DNA of 64,000 nt from Verrucomicrobiia bacterium (GCA_019634625.1 JAHCBA010000006.1:124001-188000), one strand, 5' to 3'. Positions 51,970 through 60,617 are shown, counted from the stretch's first letter. The notes: generated from the letters alone by a model not told the origin. Numbers and translations are program-made.

Positions 51970-52389
51970 CTAGATGTAATACATCTTCGCCTTGGCACTG
52001 TCGTCGTCGGCGAGTTGCTGGAAGGTAATGCGGTCGAGGGCGGCTTCGACGTCGGAGCGGACACGGTTCCAGGCCTGTTGCAGTTCGGGGGGACACTGGG
52101 GATCGCGCATGGCGGGGGTGTCGAAGGCCTGCCCGTGGACGCAGCGGACGATGTCGCCGAGGGTGATTTCGGAGGGGGGACGGGCGAGTTGGTAGCCGCC
52201 GGCCTTGCCGCGCTGGCTGCGGACGATGTTGCGGGCCTTCAGTTCGAGGAGGATCTGAACGAGGTAGTTGGGCGGGATGCCGTTGTCGCGGGCCAGGGCA
52301 TCAATGGGAACGGGCGCCCCGGAGGCCGCATGGCGGGCGAGTCCCAGAACCGCGCGGGCGGCGTAGTCGCTCTTCACCGACAGCTTCAT
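51970..52389 (-). CDS. Rrf2-family transcriptional regulator
   Basis: 139 residues from the ATG at 52389, whose bases overlap the transporter stop (ATGA). The Rrf2 winged helix is obvious: MKLSVKSDYAARAVLGLARH, PIDALARDNGIPPNYLVQIL, LELKARNIVRSQRGKAGGYQ, LARPPSEITLGDIVRCVHG. Only two cysteines follow the DNA-binding part (RCVHGQ and DPQCPPE), one short of the classical iron-sulfur set of IscR, so a cluster is doubtful. It probably regulates the DMT-type transporter upstream, with which it is co-translated. Its TAG stop is the target-site-like CTA at the end of a family B fragment. Confidence 0.9.
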   Translation of the reverse strand: MKLSVKSDYAARAVLGLARHAASGAPVPIDALARDNGIPPNYLVQILLELKARNIVRSQRGKAGGYQLARPPSEITLGDIVRCVHGQAFDTPAMRDPQCPPELQQAWNRVRSDVEAALDRITFQQLADDDSAKAKMYYI

Positions 52390-53309
52390 GGGGGCGAGCG
52401 TAGGGGGCGGTCGGGGAATTGCGAGGAAGGGGCGGGCGGGGCGGGGCGGGAGCGGGCCACCTGGATGCCGGCGAGCAGGATGGCGCCGCCGAGAAGCTGG
52501 GCGATGCCGAGGCGTTCCCCGAGCAGCATCCAGGCGGCCAGGGTGGCCACGAGGGGTTGCAGCAGCAGGACCAGCGAGGAGAGGCTGGCGGGAAGGTGGG
52601 CGAATCCGTAGGTGATGAGGCCCTGTCCGAAGACCTGGGCTGTGAGGGCAAGTCCGAGCAGCACCAGCCAGCCGCGGGGGGAGGCGGGCAGCATGGTTTC
52701 GCCGAGCGACCAGGCGATGATGCCGAGGAGCGGGGCGCTGACGAGCGAACTCCAGAAGAGGACCCGTCCGGCGGCGGTGTCGCGGCGGAGCCGGGCGACG
52801 CAGAGCTGATAGCCTCCGTAGAAGAGCGCCGTGGCAAGGCCCCAGAGATCGCCGCGGAGCCGGTTGGGATCCGTCTGGAGGCTGGCCCCGGTGAGGCACC
52901 AGGCGCCCAGCAGGGCGAGAATCATTCCGGCAGTGAACCGGCGTCCGACGCGTTCCCGGAGGAAGATCCAGGCGCCGAGGGTGACGAAGATGGGGGCGAG
53001 ATTGGCGAGGAGGGTCGAGTTGGCCACGGAGGTGTAACGGATCGAGAGGTGCCAGGCCGCCATGTCGATGGCGAAAAAGGCTCCGGCGGCGAAGGCCCAC
53101 CCGGGTCGGCGCGGATTCGAGTGTCGGGTCGCGGCGGGGCGGGAACGTTCGCGGGCCGCCCACAGGACCAGGAGCGGAAGCGCCAGGGCGACCCGGTGAA
53201 AGGCGGTGGCAATGGGCCCAACCTCGCTCCATCGAACCCAGATCGGAGCGAACCCGATGCACACGGCGCCGCCGATCAGCGCCGCCCAGCCGCGAACGTC
53301 AGTCTGCAT
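52386..53309 (-). CDS. EamA/DMT-family transporter
   Basis: 307 residues. Ten hydrophobic helices arranged as two EamA repeats are visible (WAALIGGAVCIGFAPIWVRW to TAGMILALLGAWCLTGAS, then LWGLATALFYGGYQLCVARL to GIAQLLGGAILLAGIQVARS). The repeat landmark LLANLAPIFVTLGAWIFLRE and its partner LLLQPLVATLAAWMLLGERL each end in the conserved Glu-Arg. It is an inner-membrane exporter of metabolites, possibly amino acids or nucleotide precursors; the substrate is unknown. The stop overlaps the Rrf2-type regulator by four bases, which suggests regulation by that factor. Confidence 0.9.
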   Translation of the reverse strand: MQTDVRGWAALIGGAVCIGFAPIWVRWSEVGPIATAFHRVALALPLLVLWAARERSRPAATRHSNPRRPGWAFAAGAFFAIDMAAWHLSIRYTSVANSTLLANLAPIFVTLGAWIFLRERVGRRFTAGMILALLGAWCLTGASLQTDPNRLRGDLWGLATALFYGGYQLCVARLRRDTAAGRVLFWSSLVSAPLLGIIAWSLGETMLPASPRGWLVLLGLALTAQVFGQGLITYGFAHLPASLSSLVLLLQPLVATLAAWMLLGERLGIAQLLGGAILLAGIQVARSRPAPPAPSSQFPDRPLRSPP

Positions 53310-53380
53310 GGTGGGAGGTCAGGCCGGACGATGAATTCCCGAAGGCGCCAGCGCAGACGGTGAACCGTCTTCTTCGCAGG

Positions 53381-53719
53381 TCATTTCGCCCTGCCCATCG
53401 CCGGGTCCAATTCGGGGGAGGCAGGCTGGAGCCGGGCGAGGACTTGTTCGCCGGTGAGGCCTGCGACGCGGACAACCTTGCGCCGTGCGGTGGCTCCCTT
53501 CATGAGGGCGAGGTCACCGCGGCGACGGCCAAGGGCCTCTGCGAGGAGGTGCAGGACGGCCTCGTTGGCGGCGGCGTCCACCGGTGGGGCGGTGACCCAT
53601 ACGGCGAGAGCGTCGCCCTCGGGCGGACCGATGCGATTGCGGCTGGCCCGCGGGCGGACGCGCAGGATCAGGTCCACTCCGTGGGCGGTTTCACGGATGC
53701 AGGGAGGCGGGACGGACAT
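53381..53719 (-). CDS. DUF167 (YggU-like) protein
   Basis: 112 residues. The family pattern is present: GVDLILRVRPRASRNRIGPP, then ALAVWVTAPPVDAAANEAVL and RGDLALMKGATARRKVVRVA. DUF167 proteins are small cytoplasmic alpha/beta proteins of unknown function, frequently next to envelope or cell-division genes. It lies 33 bp downstream of the PAP2 gene on the same strand and likely belongs to the same unit (amidase, PAP2, DUF167). Length is normal. Confidence 0.88.
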   Translation of the reverse strand: MSVPPPCIRETAHGVDLILRVRPRASRNRIGPPEGDALAVWVTAPPVDAAANEAVLHLLAEALGRRRGDLALMKGATARRKVVRVAGLTGEQVLARLQPASPELDPAMGRAK

Positions 53720-53752
53720 GCGGAAGGGAGTGGGAGAAGGTCGCGGCGTGGG

Positions 53753-54391
53753 TCAGGGAGGCGGAGTGCCGGTCTTTGGGCGGCAGAAGGCGACGAGGGG
53801 CCAGACGATCACGATGCCGAAGAGGTAGGATCCGGCGAGGTCGCTTGGCCAGTGGGCACCCAGGGCAATTCGGGCGCTGGCGCCGAGGACGAGCAGGACG
53901 ATGGCGGCCCCGGGAAGGAGCCATTGCCATGGGCGTGGGGCGCACACGGCGGCCAGGGCGCCGAGAAAGCCGAAGGTGCCCGCATAGATGACGCCGAAGG
54001 TGGAGGGGTAGCAGAATCCCCGGGCACTGCCTGCGACGTGGATGAGATCCGGGGTGGGGCGCGGGCGGGCCACGACGGGTTTGAGCACGGCATCGAGCGA
54101 CCAGAGGATGGCGAAGGCCACCAGGGCCGACGCGGCCCCGCGCCACCCGGCGAGGCGAAAGGCGACGGCCATGCTCAGCGCGACCCAGAGGAAGAACCAG
54201 GGGTTCCGGGCGGTGTTCGTGAGGGCATTCGCCCAGGCCGGGTTGGGGCCGGTCAGGGCCTGAAGCCCGAGGGTCAGGGGGACGTCGCCCGGGAAGCGGG
54301 GCCAGACCGAGGCGGCAACGGTCCAGAGGAGGGCGAGGAGGGCGAGGAAGGTCCAGGCGACCCAACGCGTCCGGTCGGGGAAGGGGTTCAC
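53753..54391 (-). CDS. PAP2-superfamily membrane phosphatase, atypical motif 2
   Basis: 212 residues with about six membrane helices (TFLALLALLWTVAASVWP, ALVAFAILWSLDAVLK, GAAIVLLVLGASARIALG). Motif 1 is KPVVARPRP and motif 3 is ARIALGAHWPSDLAGSYLFG, with the catalytic His and Asp in place. Motif 2, normally PSGH, reads YPSTFGVIY and lacks the His. Loss of that residue is compatible with altered or weak catalysis. Typical substrates are lipid phosphates such as undecaprenyl pyrophosphate or phosphatidic acid. The ATG overlaps the stop of the upstream amidase gene (ATGA), so a role in envelope-lipid or peptidoglycan turnover is plausible. Confidence 0.82.
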   Translation of the reverse strand: MNPFPDRTRWVAWTFLALLALLWTVAASVWPRFPGDVPLTLGLQALTGPNPAWANALTNTARNPWFFLWVALSMAVAFRLAGWRGAASALVAFAILWSLDAVLKPVVARPRPTPDLIHVAGSARGFCYPSTFGVIYAGTFGFLGALAAVCAPRPWQWLLPGAAIVLLVLGASARIALGAHWPSDLAGSYLFGIVIVWPLVAFCRPKTGTPPP

Positions 54392-55188
54392 GCGCGAAAA
54401 CGCCGGAAGCGGCCGGTGGGGAAATGGCGGCCGGGGCAGAGGGTATGCTCGCCCTTGAGTTCGCGATGGACGAGGACGCGCGGGGTGCCGGCGAGGAGGG
54501 TGCGCTGGAGGTAACCGACGAGTTCGAGGCTGGCGGCGACCTGTTTGTCCGTGGGCCGGGTTCGCTCGAAGTCGCCGACCAGGCAGATGCCGACGGAATT
54601 GTCGTTGAGGGCGAGGCTGCGGACATGGCCGCCGTTGAGCTGGCGGGTCCAGCGGGGGCCGACCTCGATCTGGCCGTCGGTCGAATCGGTGCCGTTACCG
54701 ATGATGAAGTGGTAGGCCAGGCCGTTTTCCATGCGGCGCCGTTCGCGATGGAACCGGTCGAAGATTTCGGCGTTGCCTCCGGCGGTGGCGCTGTGGTGGA
54801 GGATGATGTGTTTCCAGCGGGTGCGATGGAGGTTGCCGACGGCGATGCGGGAGCGGACGGAGGCGAGGAGGGGATACTCGCTTTCGGCGCGAAGCCGCAG
54901 GCGCTGGCCGGGCCGGATGTGGTCGGTGGTGATGCCGTTGAGGGTGCGGAGACGGCTGAGGGGGACCCCATGCTGAACGGCAATGCCGGAGAGCGTGTCG
55001 CCGGGTCGGACGACGTAGGTGTCGGGCTGGGCGGCGGCGGTGGCGGGGAGAGAACCGGGACCGCCGGGAAGATGAATCGCCGCGGCGACGGCGAAGGCGA
55101 GGCGCCCGAGGAAGCCGCGACGCGAGAAGGCCAGGCGTCCGGGAGGCAGTCCGGGGTGAGGCGGTTTCCGGTTCGGTGGGTAGTTCAA
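54388..55188 (-). CDS. Exported LysM N-acetylmuramoyl-L-alanine amidase
   Basis: About 266 residues; no ATG or GTG fits, and a TTG at 55188 is the best start. A Tat-like signal follows (FSRRGFLGRLAFAVAAAIHL). One LysM domain is present (TYVVRPGDTLSGIAVQHGVP, LSRLRTLNGITTDHIRPGQR). The amidase_2/PGRP domain has zinc-ligand candidates His in IILHHSATAGGN, His in RVLVHRELKG and Cys in TLCPGRHFPTG, plus NSVGICLVGDFERTRPT. It would cleave the amide bond between MurNAc and the stem peptide in the periplasm. The gene is coupled to the PAP2 gene and sits two genes from the kinase-MurQ fusion, suggesting cell-wall recycling. Confidence 0.83.
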   Translation of the reverse strand: MNYPPNRKPPHPGLPPGRLAFSRRGFLGRLAFAVAAAIHLPGGPGSLPATAAAQPDTYVVRPGDTLSGIAVQHGVPLSRLRTLNGITTDHIRPGQRLRLRAESEYPLLASVRSRIAVGNLHRTRWKHIILHHSATAGGNAEIFDRFHRERRRMENGLAYHFIIGNGTDSTDGQIEVGPRWTRQLNGGHVRSLALNDNSVGICLVGDFERTRPTDKQVAASLELVGYLQRTLLAGTPRVLVHRELKGEHTLCPGRHFPTGRFRRFRA

Positions 55189-55346
55189 CGTGCTTGTCGA
55201 TGATGGAAGCCCGGAGGGACGGTGCGGTACGTCACCCTGTCGAGCCCGTGTTTGGGGGTGCTGGCGGAGCGAACGCCGCACCGACCCGCCGGGTTGCGAT
55301 CCCGGCGTCCCCGTTTGCACCACAAACCCCTCCCCTGACGTCAAGT

Positions 55347-56969
55347 TCAATCCGGATCGATTCGGGCACGGAAGAAGGAGGGCCCGGCGTGGACGGCCTC
55401 GATCCGGGTGGTGTGCCGGCCGTCCGGCCCCAACGTCACGCGGTCCGAAAGGCTCCAGGAATTCAGGTCCGTGGACGACTCGATGCGATAGCGGGCACCG
55501 GGTGAGCCGGTGAGTTCGAGGGTGACGACGGGGCCGGGTTCGGGCCCATTGATCTGGAGGGTTGGGGGCGTGACGGCGGTGATCCGGTGACGTTCCAGGG
55601 CGCGAGCGGCGTTCAGGCGCCCGCCGGTGCGGACCTTGCCCTCGAGCGAGGGATGGCGATCGACGGTGTCGAGGACCCCTTCGATGAGTTCGGAGTAGGA
55701 GCAGGTGGGGCATTCCGCGGCGAGCAGGGCGAGCGTGCCGGCGACGTGGGGGGCGGCCATCGAGGCGCCGCTGGCGAGGCGGTAGGATGCGTCACTGGCG
55801 CTCCAGGTCGAATGGATGAGTTCGCCGGGGGCGGCGAGATCCACGGAGCGGAGTCCATAGCTCGAACTGGCGGCGAGGCCGCCCGAGCGGGTGGAGGAGG
55901 CGACGGCCACGACGTTCGCGGCATCGAAGGCGGCGGGATACAGCGGGTTGCGGTCGAGGTCGGCCGATTCGTTGCCGGCGGCGGCGACGAGGATCATGCC
56001 GGCGGCGCGGGCCCGGTCGATGGCGCGGCGCAGGGACTGGGACCGGGCGGTGCTTCCCCAACTGGCGTTGACGATGCGGGCGCCGTGGAGACGCGCGTAG
56101 TCGAGGCAGCGGACGGCGTCCGAGGTGGCTCCCTGTCCGTCGTCGCCGATGAACTTGAGGGCCATCAACCGGACCCGCCAGGCGACCCCGGCGGTGCCGA
56201 TGCCGTTGTTGCCGACGGCCCCGATGATGCCGGCAACGTGGGTGCCGTGACCCTGGGTGTCGGTCGGATCGCCGGAGCCATTGATGCCGTTGATGCCATG
56301 GACGTCATCGATGTACCCGTTGCGGTCGTCATCGCGGCCGTTGCCGGCGATCTCGCCGGGATTGACCCAGAGGTTGGCGGCGAGGTCTTCGTGGGTGAGG
56401 CGGATCCCGGAATCGATCACCGCCACGATGACGTCTCCGGCGTCGGTGCGGACGTCCCAGGCCTGCGGGGCGCGGATGTCGGCGGGGCGGGTGGGATCCG
56501 GGGGGAACCGGTCGTGCAGACTCCAGGCCCGGCCGGACAGGAAATCCGGATCGTTGGGATCGCGGGTGGTGCGGATGAGGTAGTCGGGTTCCGCGAATTC
56601 GACGAGGCGGTCCCGTTCGAGGCGGCGGAGGATGTCGTCGAGGCGGCTGCCCGCCGGTTTGCGGACCACATGGAGGTCGCCGAGGGCGGGGTGGCGGCGG
56701 AGGACCTCGGCGCCGTGGGTGCGGCACCACTGATCGAAGGCGCCGGGGGGAAGGTCGGCCCGGGGCACGACGATGAGCCGATCCGGGACGTGCGGATGAC
56801 TGAGGTCCCAGGATTCGGAGGTGGCCGCGACGGCAGCGAGGGGGAGGGAGAGGGCGAGGCGCAGGACGACCGCGAGCCCGAGCGTGACGGCCAGGGGCGA
56901 ACGAGGCGTGGTGGTTGGGGAGGACGAGGGATTCTGGAGGGGCGGCCTGGGTTCGGAAGGAGGGCTCAT
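55347..56969 (-). CDS. Secreted subtilisin-type serine protease (S8) with C-terminal module
   Basis: 540 residues. The N-terminus has a signal peptide after an unusually long polar start (VTLGLAVVLRLALSLPLAAV). An inhibitor-type propeptide follows (PDRLIVVPRADLPPGAF, LHVVRKPAGSRLDDILRRL). The protease domain has all three catalytic residues: Asp in VIVAVIDSGIRLTHED, His in TQGHGTHVAGI, and Ser in GASMAAPHVAGTLALL, with the oxyanion Asn region VAAAGNESADLD. The last 65 residues are the shared beta module (VVTLELTGSPGARYRIESST, DLNSWSLSD, SFFRARIDPD). Autoprocessing and secretion are expected. A calcium-site insert (WVNPGEIAGNGRDDDRNGYI) is typical of PVC subtilases. Confidence 0.92.
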   Translation of the reverse strand: MSPPSEPRPPLQNPSSSPTTTPRSPLAVTLGLAVVLRLALSLPLAAVAATSESWDLSHPHVPDRLIVVPRADLPPGAFDQWCRTHGAEVLRRHPALGDLHVVRKPAGSRLDDILRRLERDRLVEFAEPDYLIRTTRDPNDPDFLSGRAWSLHDRFPPDPTRPADIRAPQAWDVRTDAGDVIVAVIDSGIRLTHEDLAANLWVNPGEIAGNGRDDDRNGYIDDVHGINGINGSGDPTDTQGHGTHVAGIIGAVGNNGIGTAGVAWRVRLMALKFIGDDGQGATSDAVRCLDYARLHGARIVNASWGSTARSQSLRRAIDRARAAGMILVAAAGNESADLDRNPLYPAAFDAANVVAVASSTRSGGLAASSSYGLRSVDLAAPGELIHSTWSASDASYRLASGASMAAPHVAGTLALLAAECPTCSYSELIEGVLDTVDRHPSLEGKVRTGGRLNAARALERHRITAVTPPTLQINGPEPGPVVTLELTGSPGARYRIESSTDLNSWSLSDRVTLGPDGRHTTRIEAVHAGPSFFRARIDPD

Positions 56970-57167
56970 GGCGGTCTTGGGGCCTGGCCTGGGCGGGCCT
57001 GATGCCGGGCAACATCCCTCAGAACGGCGAATTTGGGAACGGCTACAGGGAGAATCGGCGGTCGGTCACGGAGATCCAAGGCGTGCAGGACCTGGCCAGA
57101 GACGTGGATGCCCGGCGGGTCGTTGTCTTTCCGGCCACTCCCGACGTCGCGTCTTGGGACACGTGTT

Positions 57168-59036
57168 TCACGATCGGTGGGAGCGGGTCGGGGCAAGACG
57201 GGCGATGGCGCGGGGAAGGTTCCAGCGGGCGGCGGCCAGGGCGGCGCGGGCGGCGGGTTCGGTGGCGTCGGTGAGGGCGCAGGCGATTCGAACGGCGCGA
57301 TCGCGGAGCTTCCGGTTCGAGGGACGCAGATCGATCATCCAGTTGCCGCAGACCTTGCCCATGCGGGCCATGGCAAGGGTCGTGAAGAGGTTGAGGAGGA
57401 GTTTGGTGGCGGTGCCGGCCTTGAGGCGGGTGGAGCCGGTGAGGAATTCCGGACCGACACTGGGATCGATGACGACGGTGGGACGGGTGCCGGGACGGAA
57501 CCGCAGGTGGGGTTGGAAGCAGATCAGGACCGTGGGAGCGCCCCGGCGCCGGGCTTCATGCAGGGCACCCCAGACAAAAGGGGTGCGTCCGCTGGCGGCG
57601 ATGCCGACGACGACGTCGCGGGGGCCGACGTCCCGATGGGCAAGGGCACGGGCACCGGCAGGGAGATCGTCTTCGGCGCCTTCGCGAGACCGGAAGACGG
57701 CGTCGGGTCCTCCGGCGATGATGGCCTGCACCTGTTCGGGCGGGGTGCCGAAGGTGGGAGGGCATTCACTGGCGTCGAGGACGCCGAGACGGCCGCTCGT
57801 GCCGGCGCCAACGTAGAGGAGGCGTCCTCCCTGCCGGAAGGCGCGGACGATGAGTCGAATGGCGCGTTCGATGGCGGGTCGCCTCGCGAGGAGCGAGGAA
57901 GGGATACGGGCATCGTCGGCAAGCATCCGTTCGATGGCTTGGGACAGCGGCATCCGGTCGAGGTGGGTGGACTCGGGATGGCAGGCTTCGGTGGGGGACG
58001 GTTGGAGAGCGACGGGGAGAAGGTGGCAGGTGTCAGGCGGAACGGGCTGGGAGGCATCGAACCGCGGCGTGCCTGGGGATGGCATGCTGGCGACGGTCTC
58101 AAGGGGAGGGAGTTGGGCGGCGAGGGCGGCGGCGCCTTCCGCAGCGGAACGGCGAAGGGATTCGATGAGGGCGCCCGGCCAGTCGGAGCGGAGCAGGGCG
58201 GTCAGGCGTCGGGTGAGGGACGATGGATGACGCAGCAGTCCGCCCGCGAGGACGAAGCGGACAGGGGCGGGGCGACCGACCAGGCGCCGGGCACAGGCGA
58301 GGGCGGTGTCGGCCAGGTCGCGGGCGGCGCGTTCGATGACGGCGCGGACGACCGGATCGCGTCGGACGGCGGCGTGTAGGATTGCCGGGGCCAGTGCGGC
58401 GACCTGGGCGCGGGAGGCGTCGCGGATCCAGGGGATGAGGGCATCGGGTTCGTTGAGGTGCAGGGTGGCGAGGAGGTGGGGGCCCAACTGGCCCCAGCGG
58501 CCGTTGAGTTCGGCGTGTCGGACGAGGGAACGGAGGGCGTCGAGGGCAAGGGCGTAGGCGCTGCCCTGGTCGCCGAGCATGGGTCCCCAGCCGCCGGCCT
58601 TGGCGGAGTCACCCGAGGGGGTGCGTCCGAGACAGCAGGAACCGGTGCCGGCAAGGACGAGGACGCGGGGCAGGCAGAGCCGATTGGGCGGGGCGTCCAT
58701 GTCAGCGGCGGCGAGGGCGGGTTCGAGGTCGTCGGTGGCAAGGCAGGGGACGCCGGGCCAGGCCCGATGCGCGGCCCGACGAAGGCGCTCGCGGTCGGCG
58801 CTGGTGCGGGTGCCGGCCATGCCGATGCCGACGGCGCGGGGCGGCGGGTGGACGGCGGCGATGTCTCTGAGCAGCCGGATCAGCGCGGCCTCGGAGATGG
58901 CCTGAAGGTTGGCCGGCCCGAAGGCCCTTGGCGGTGCGGAGGTGCCGTCAGCGTCCAGCCACACCGCCGCAGTCTTGGTTCCTCCGGCATCGATGCCGAG
59001 GAGGCCGCGTTGACCCGTTCCCGGAGAATGTCGCAT
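57168..59036 (-). CDS. murQ: Kinase-etherase fusion: BadF/N-acetylglucosamine-kinase-like + MurQ
   Basis: 622 residues from the ATG at 59036 (MRHSPGTGQRGLLGIDAGGT); the frame upstream to 59198 is non-conserved. Residues 1-300 are an ASKHA kinase of the BadF/NagK type (LLGIDAGGTKTAAVWLD, VLVLAGTGSCCLG, GWGPMLGDQGSAYALALDAL). Residues about 360-622 are a SIS-fold N-acetylmuramic acid 6-phosphate etherase: ERMLADDARIPSSLLAR, GGRLLYVGAGTSGRLGVLDA, SECPPTFGTPPEQVQAIIAG, GAEDDLPAGARALAHRDVG, TGSTRLKAGTATKLLLNL. I infer that the first half phosphorylates MurNAc or an amino sugar and the second removes lactate, coupling two recycling steps. A Pro/Ser-rich linker joins them. Confidence 0.9.
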   Translation of the reverse strand: MRHSPGTGQRGLLGIDAGGTKTAAVWLDADGTSAPPRAFGPANLQAISEAALIRLLRDIAAVHPPPRAVGIGMAGTRTSADRERLRRAAHRAWPGVPCLATDDLEPALAAADMDAPPNRLCLPRVLVLAGTGSCCLGRTPSGDSAKAGGWGPMLGDQGSAYALALDALRSLVRHAELNGRWGQLGPHLLATLHLNEPDALIPWIRDASRAQVAALAPAILHAAVRRDPVVRAVIERAARDLADTALACARRLVGRPAPVRFVLAGGLLRHPSSLTRRLTALLRSDWPGALIESLRRSAAEGAAALAAQLPPLETVASMPSPGTPRFDASQPVPPDTCHLLPVALQPSPTEACHPESTHLDRMPLSQAIERMLADDARIPSSLLARRPAIERAIRLIVRAFRQGGRLLYVGAGTSGRLGVLDASECPPTFGTPPEQVQAIIAGGPDAVFRSREGAEDDLPAGARALAHRDVGPRDVVVGIAASGRTPFVWGALHEARRRGAPTVLICFQPHLRFRPGTRPTVVIDPSVGPEFLTGSTRLKAGTATKLLLNLFTTLAMARMGKVCGNWMIDLRPSNRKLRDRAVRIACALTDATEPAARAALAAARWNLPRAIARLAPTRSHRS

Positions 59037-59219
59037 GGCAGGGCGAGCGTCCGGCGGTCCGCGGTGCAGGGTCAATGCAGGGTCAATGAGGGGCTGGAGG
59101 GTACGGTCCGAGTGCCGAGTCTCCGACGGGCGCCCGTGCCGAGGGGCCGTTTCCCGGGTGACGCCAGACCCATGGACTGGCTTCCCGATCGTTCCCAACG
59201 CGCAGCCATCGGCCGGCCT

Positions 59220-59287
59220 CCTTGGCCGCAGCCATGCCGTAAGTTCGGGGGCGCAGGGTTGATCTTTTCGGGCAAGAGCTTCGTCGT
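59220..59287 (+). repeat. Repeat family C, copy 3 (short, diverged)
   Basis: It aligns with copies 1 and 2 over GGCCGCAGCCATGCCGTAAG, GGGTTGATCTTTTCGGGCAA and GAGCTTCGTCGT. It ends exactly where the CTA stop of the DUF1080 gene begins. Confidence 0.65.
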
Positions 59288-59980
59288 CTAGGGGAGCGGC
59301 GTGATGTGGAGATGGCGGAAGTGGATTTCACCGCCTTCGGATTGGAGGGCAACGGGTCCTGAGAGCACTTCGACACCGGTGACCCGGTTCACCTCGACAC
59401 CATTGATCCAGACCGTGTAGTTGGGACCCTCAGCAAGGATCTCGACGCGGTTCCACGAGCCGGGCGGCGCTTCGGCGTCGGTGGTCTTGCGGACGCCGTC
59501 AATGTCTCCGGCGAGAGGATGTGCGGCCACGTGGAAATGGCGGGGTTGATCCGGGGCGATGCGACGTCCTTGCAGCCCCAGCACATCGCCGGCGTTGCCG
59601 TGCATCAACTGGACTTCGACGCAGCGGGGGAGTGGCCTGGGGTCGCCGTCGAGTCGCGAGAAGAGACCGCTGTTTCCGGGGGGCGTGCCAGGAGCCCACC
59701 GGTATTCCGCCTCCATGCGGAAGTTGGTGAAGTTGCGGTCGGTTTGGAGATACCCGATGGGTTCACCGCGACAGACGAGGATCCCGTCGCGGAGGGTCCA
59801 GACGGCATCGCCGCGGACGGCGGGATCTCCAGTGACGGCGGTCCACCCTTGGAGATCCCGTCCGTTGAAGAGGCTGATGGGTTGGGCGGGACCGGAGTTT
59901 GGCCCGGTTGAGCAGGAGCCGAGGAGTGCGACCAGCGCGGCCAGTGCCGGTCCCATACGAAGGGCGAATCGGGATTGCAT
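59288..59980 (-). CDS. Lipoprotein with DUF1080 (3-keto-disaccharide hydrolase) domain
   Basis: 230 residues from the ATG at 59980; the frame beyond is non-coding. A lipobox is seen (ALVALLGSCS). The DUF1080 jelly-roll is clear: ISLFNGRDLQGWTAV, WTLRDGILVCRGEPIGYLQT, FTNFRMEAEYRWAPGTPPGN, SGLFSRLDGDPRPLPRCVEV, and the closing GPVALQSEGGEIHFRHLHIT. The domain acts on or binds 3-keto-disaccharides or glycosides in PVC and Bacteroidota sugar pathways; activity here is inferred. It should be anchored in the outer or inner membrane by the lipid. Its TAG stop abuts repeat C copy 3. Confidence 0.9.
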   Translation of the reverse strand: MQSRFALRMGPALAALVALLGSCSTGPNSGPAQPISLFNGRDLQGWTAVTGDPAVRGDAVWTLRDGILVCRGEPIGYLQTDRNFTNFRMEAEYRWAPGTPPGNSGLFSRLDGDPRPLPRCVEVQLMHGNAGDVLGLQGRRIAPDQPRHFHVAAHPLAGDIDGVRKTTDAEAPPGSWNRVEILAEGPNYTVWINGVEVNRVTGVEVLSGPVALQSEGGEIHFRHLHITPLP

Positions 59981-60189
59981 CGCGGCCAACCCAAGCGGGC
60001 CGCAGAAGTCGTGTCCAGAACACAGGGGCGATGGATGGGCACGGGGATCCTCGGAAGTGTTGCTCCTCGACCCGTCGGCCAAAATCACGTCGGCCAAATA
60101 CTTGTTGACCCACTCTCGGGCCGGGCCGTCTCGATCCCGGGCAGAAACATAATCGGATGGCGACGGTGGATCCTCCCACAAGCCCGCCC

Positions 60190-60245
60190 CCCCTGGCCGC
60201 CCCCCCTGGCCGCACTCCCTGGCCGCACTCCCTGGCCGCACTCCC
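60190..60245. repeat. 13-bp tandem repeat (about four units)
   Basis: Units of the form CTGGCCGCACTCC occur with TGGCCGC at 60194, 60207, 60220 and 60233, exactly 13 bp apart; the fifth is degenerate. Confidence 0.75.
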
Positions 60246-60318
60246 CAGTCGCCGTCCACCCGCGGGAGAGCATTCCGCAGCGAGGGAAGGGGACGGGGGG
60301 TGGGATGGAGAGAACGCC

Positions 60319-60400
60319 AAATACAAGGTCAGGCATTTAATTCATGACGCCGCACTAGAACAGGAATAATACAAAGGCAGGCACTTAGTTGATAACGCCG
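60319..60400 (+). repeat. AT-rich 32-bp duplicated element
   Basis: ATACAAGGTCAGGCATTTAA at 60321 and ATACAAAGGCAGGCACTTAG at 60369, each followed by a TT..GA..ACGCCG segment, lie 48 bp apart. A related piece is at 32794. Confidence 0.65.
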
Positions 60401-60484
60401 CGATCCCGTTCCAACCGGGCACCTCCAGGAAGAACGCCAAACGGAAGCCCCACTCCGCCGTGGTGATCGTCGCGGGCCGGAACC

Positions 60485-60548
60485 GTCAACATCAGTATGC
60501 CGGGCTTATTATGAGGCAAGGTCAATAATATAATGTCAGGCTTAGTAT
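60485..60548 (+). repeat. Repeat family D, locus 2: direct repeats spaced 36 bp
   Basis: GTCAACATCAGTATGCCGGG at 60485 and GTCAATAATATAATGTCAGG at 60521 match the pair at 32.9 kb, including the 36-bp spacing. Confidence 0.65.
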
Positions 60549-60617
60549 CTTGCGCTTGGGGTTGCATTCCCGATTCCCGGCTGGGCGGCCTGCGGGTCGT
60601 AGCCCATTCTTGCGGGG

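Larger units (their letters stand above)
59981..60617. other. Long gene-free region with tandem and family D repeats
   Basis: No coding sequence is supported. It contains the 13-bp tandem array (60190-60245), a duplicated AT-rich element (60319-60400) and family D direct repeats (60485-60548), all in an unusual mix of very GC-rich and AT-rich DNA. Confidence 0.6.
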
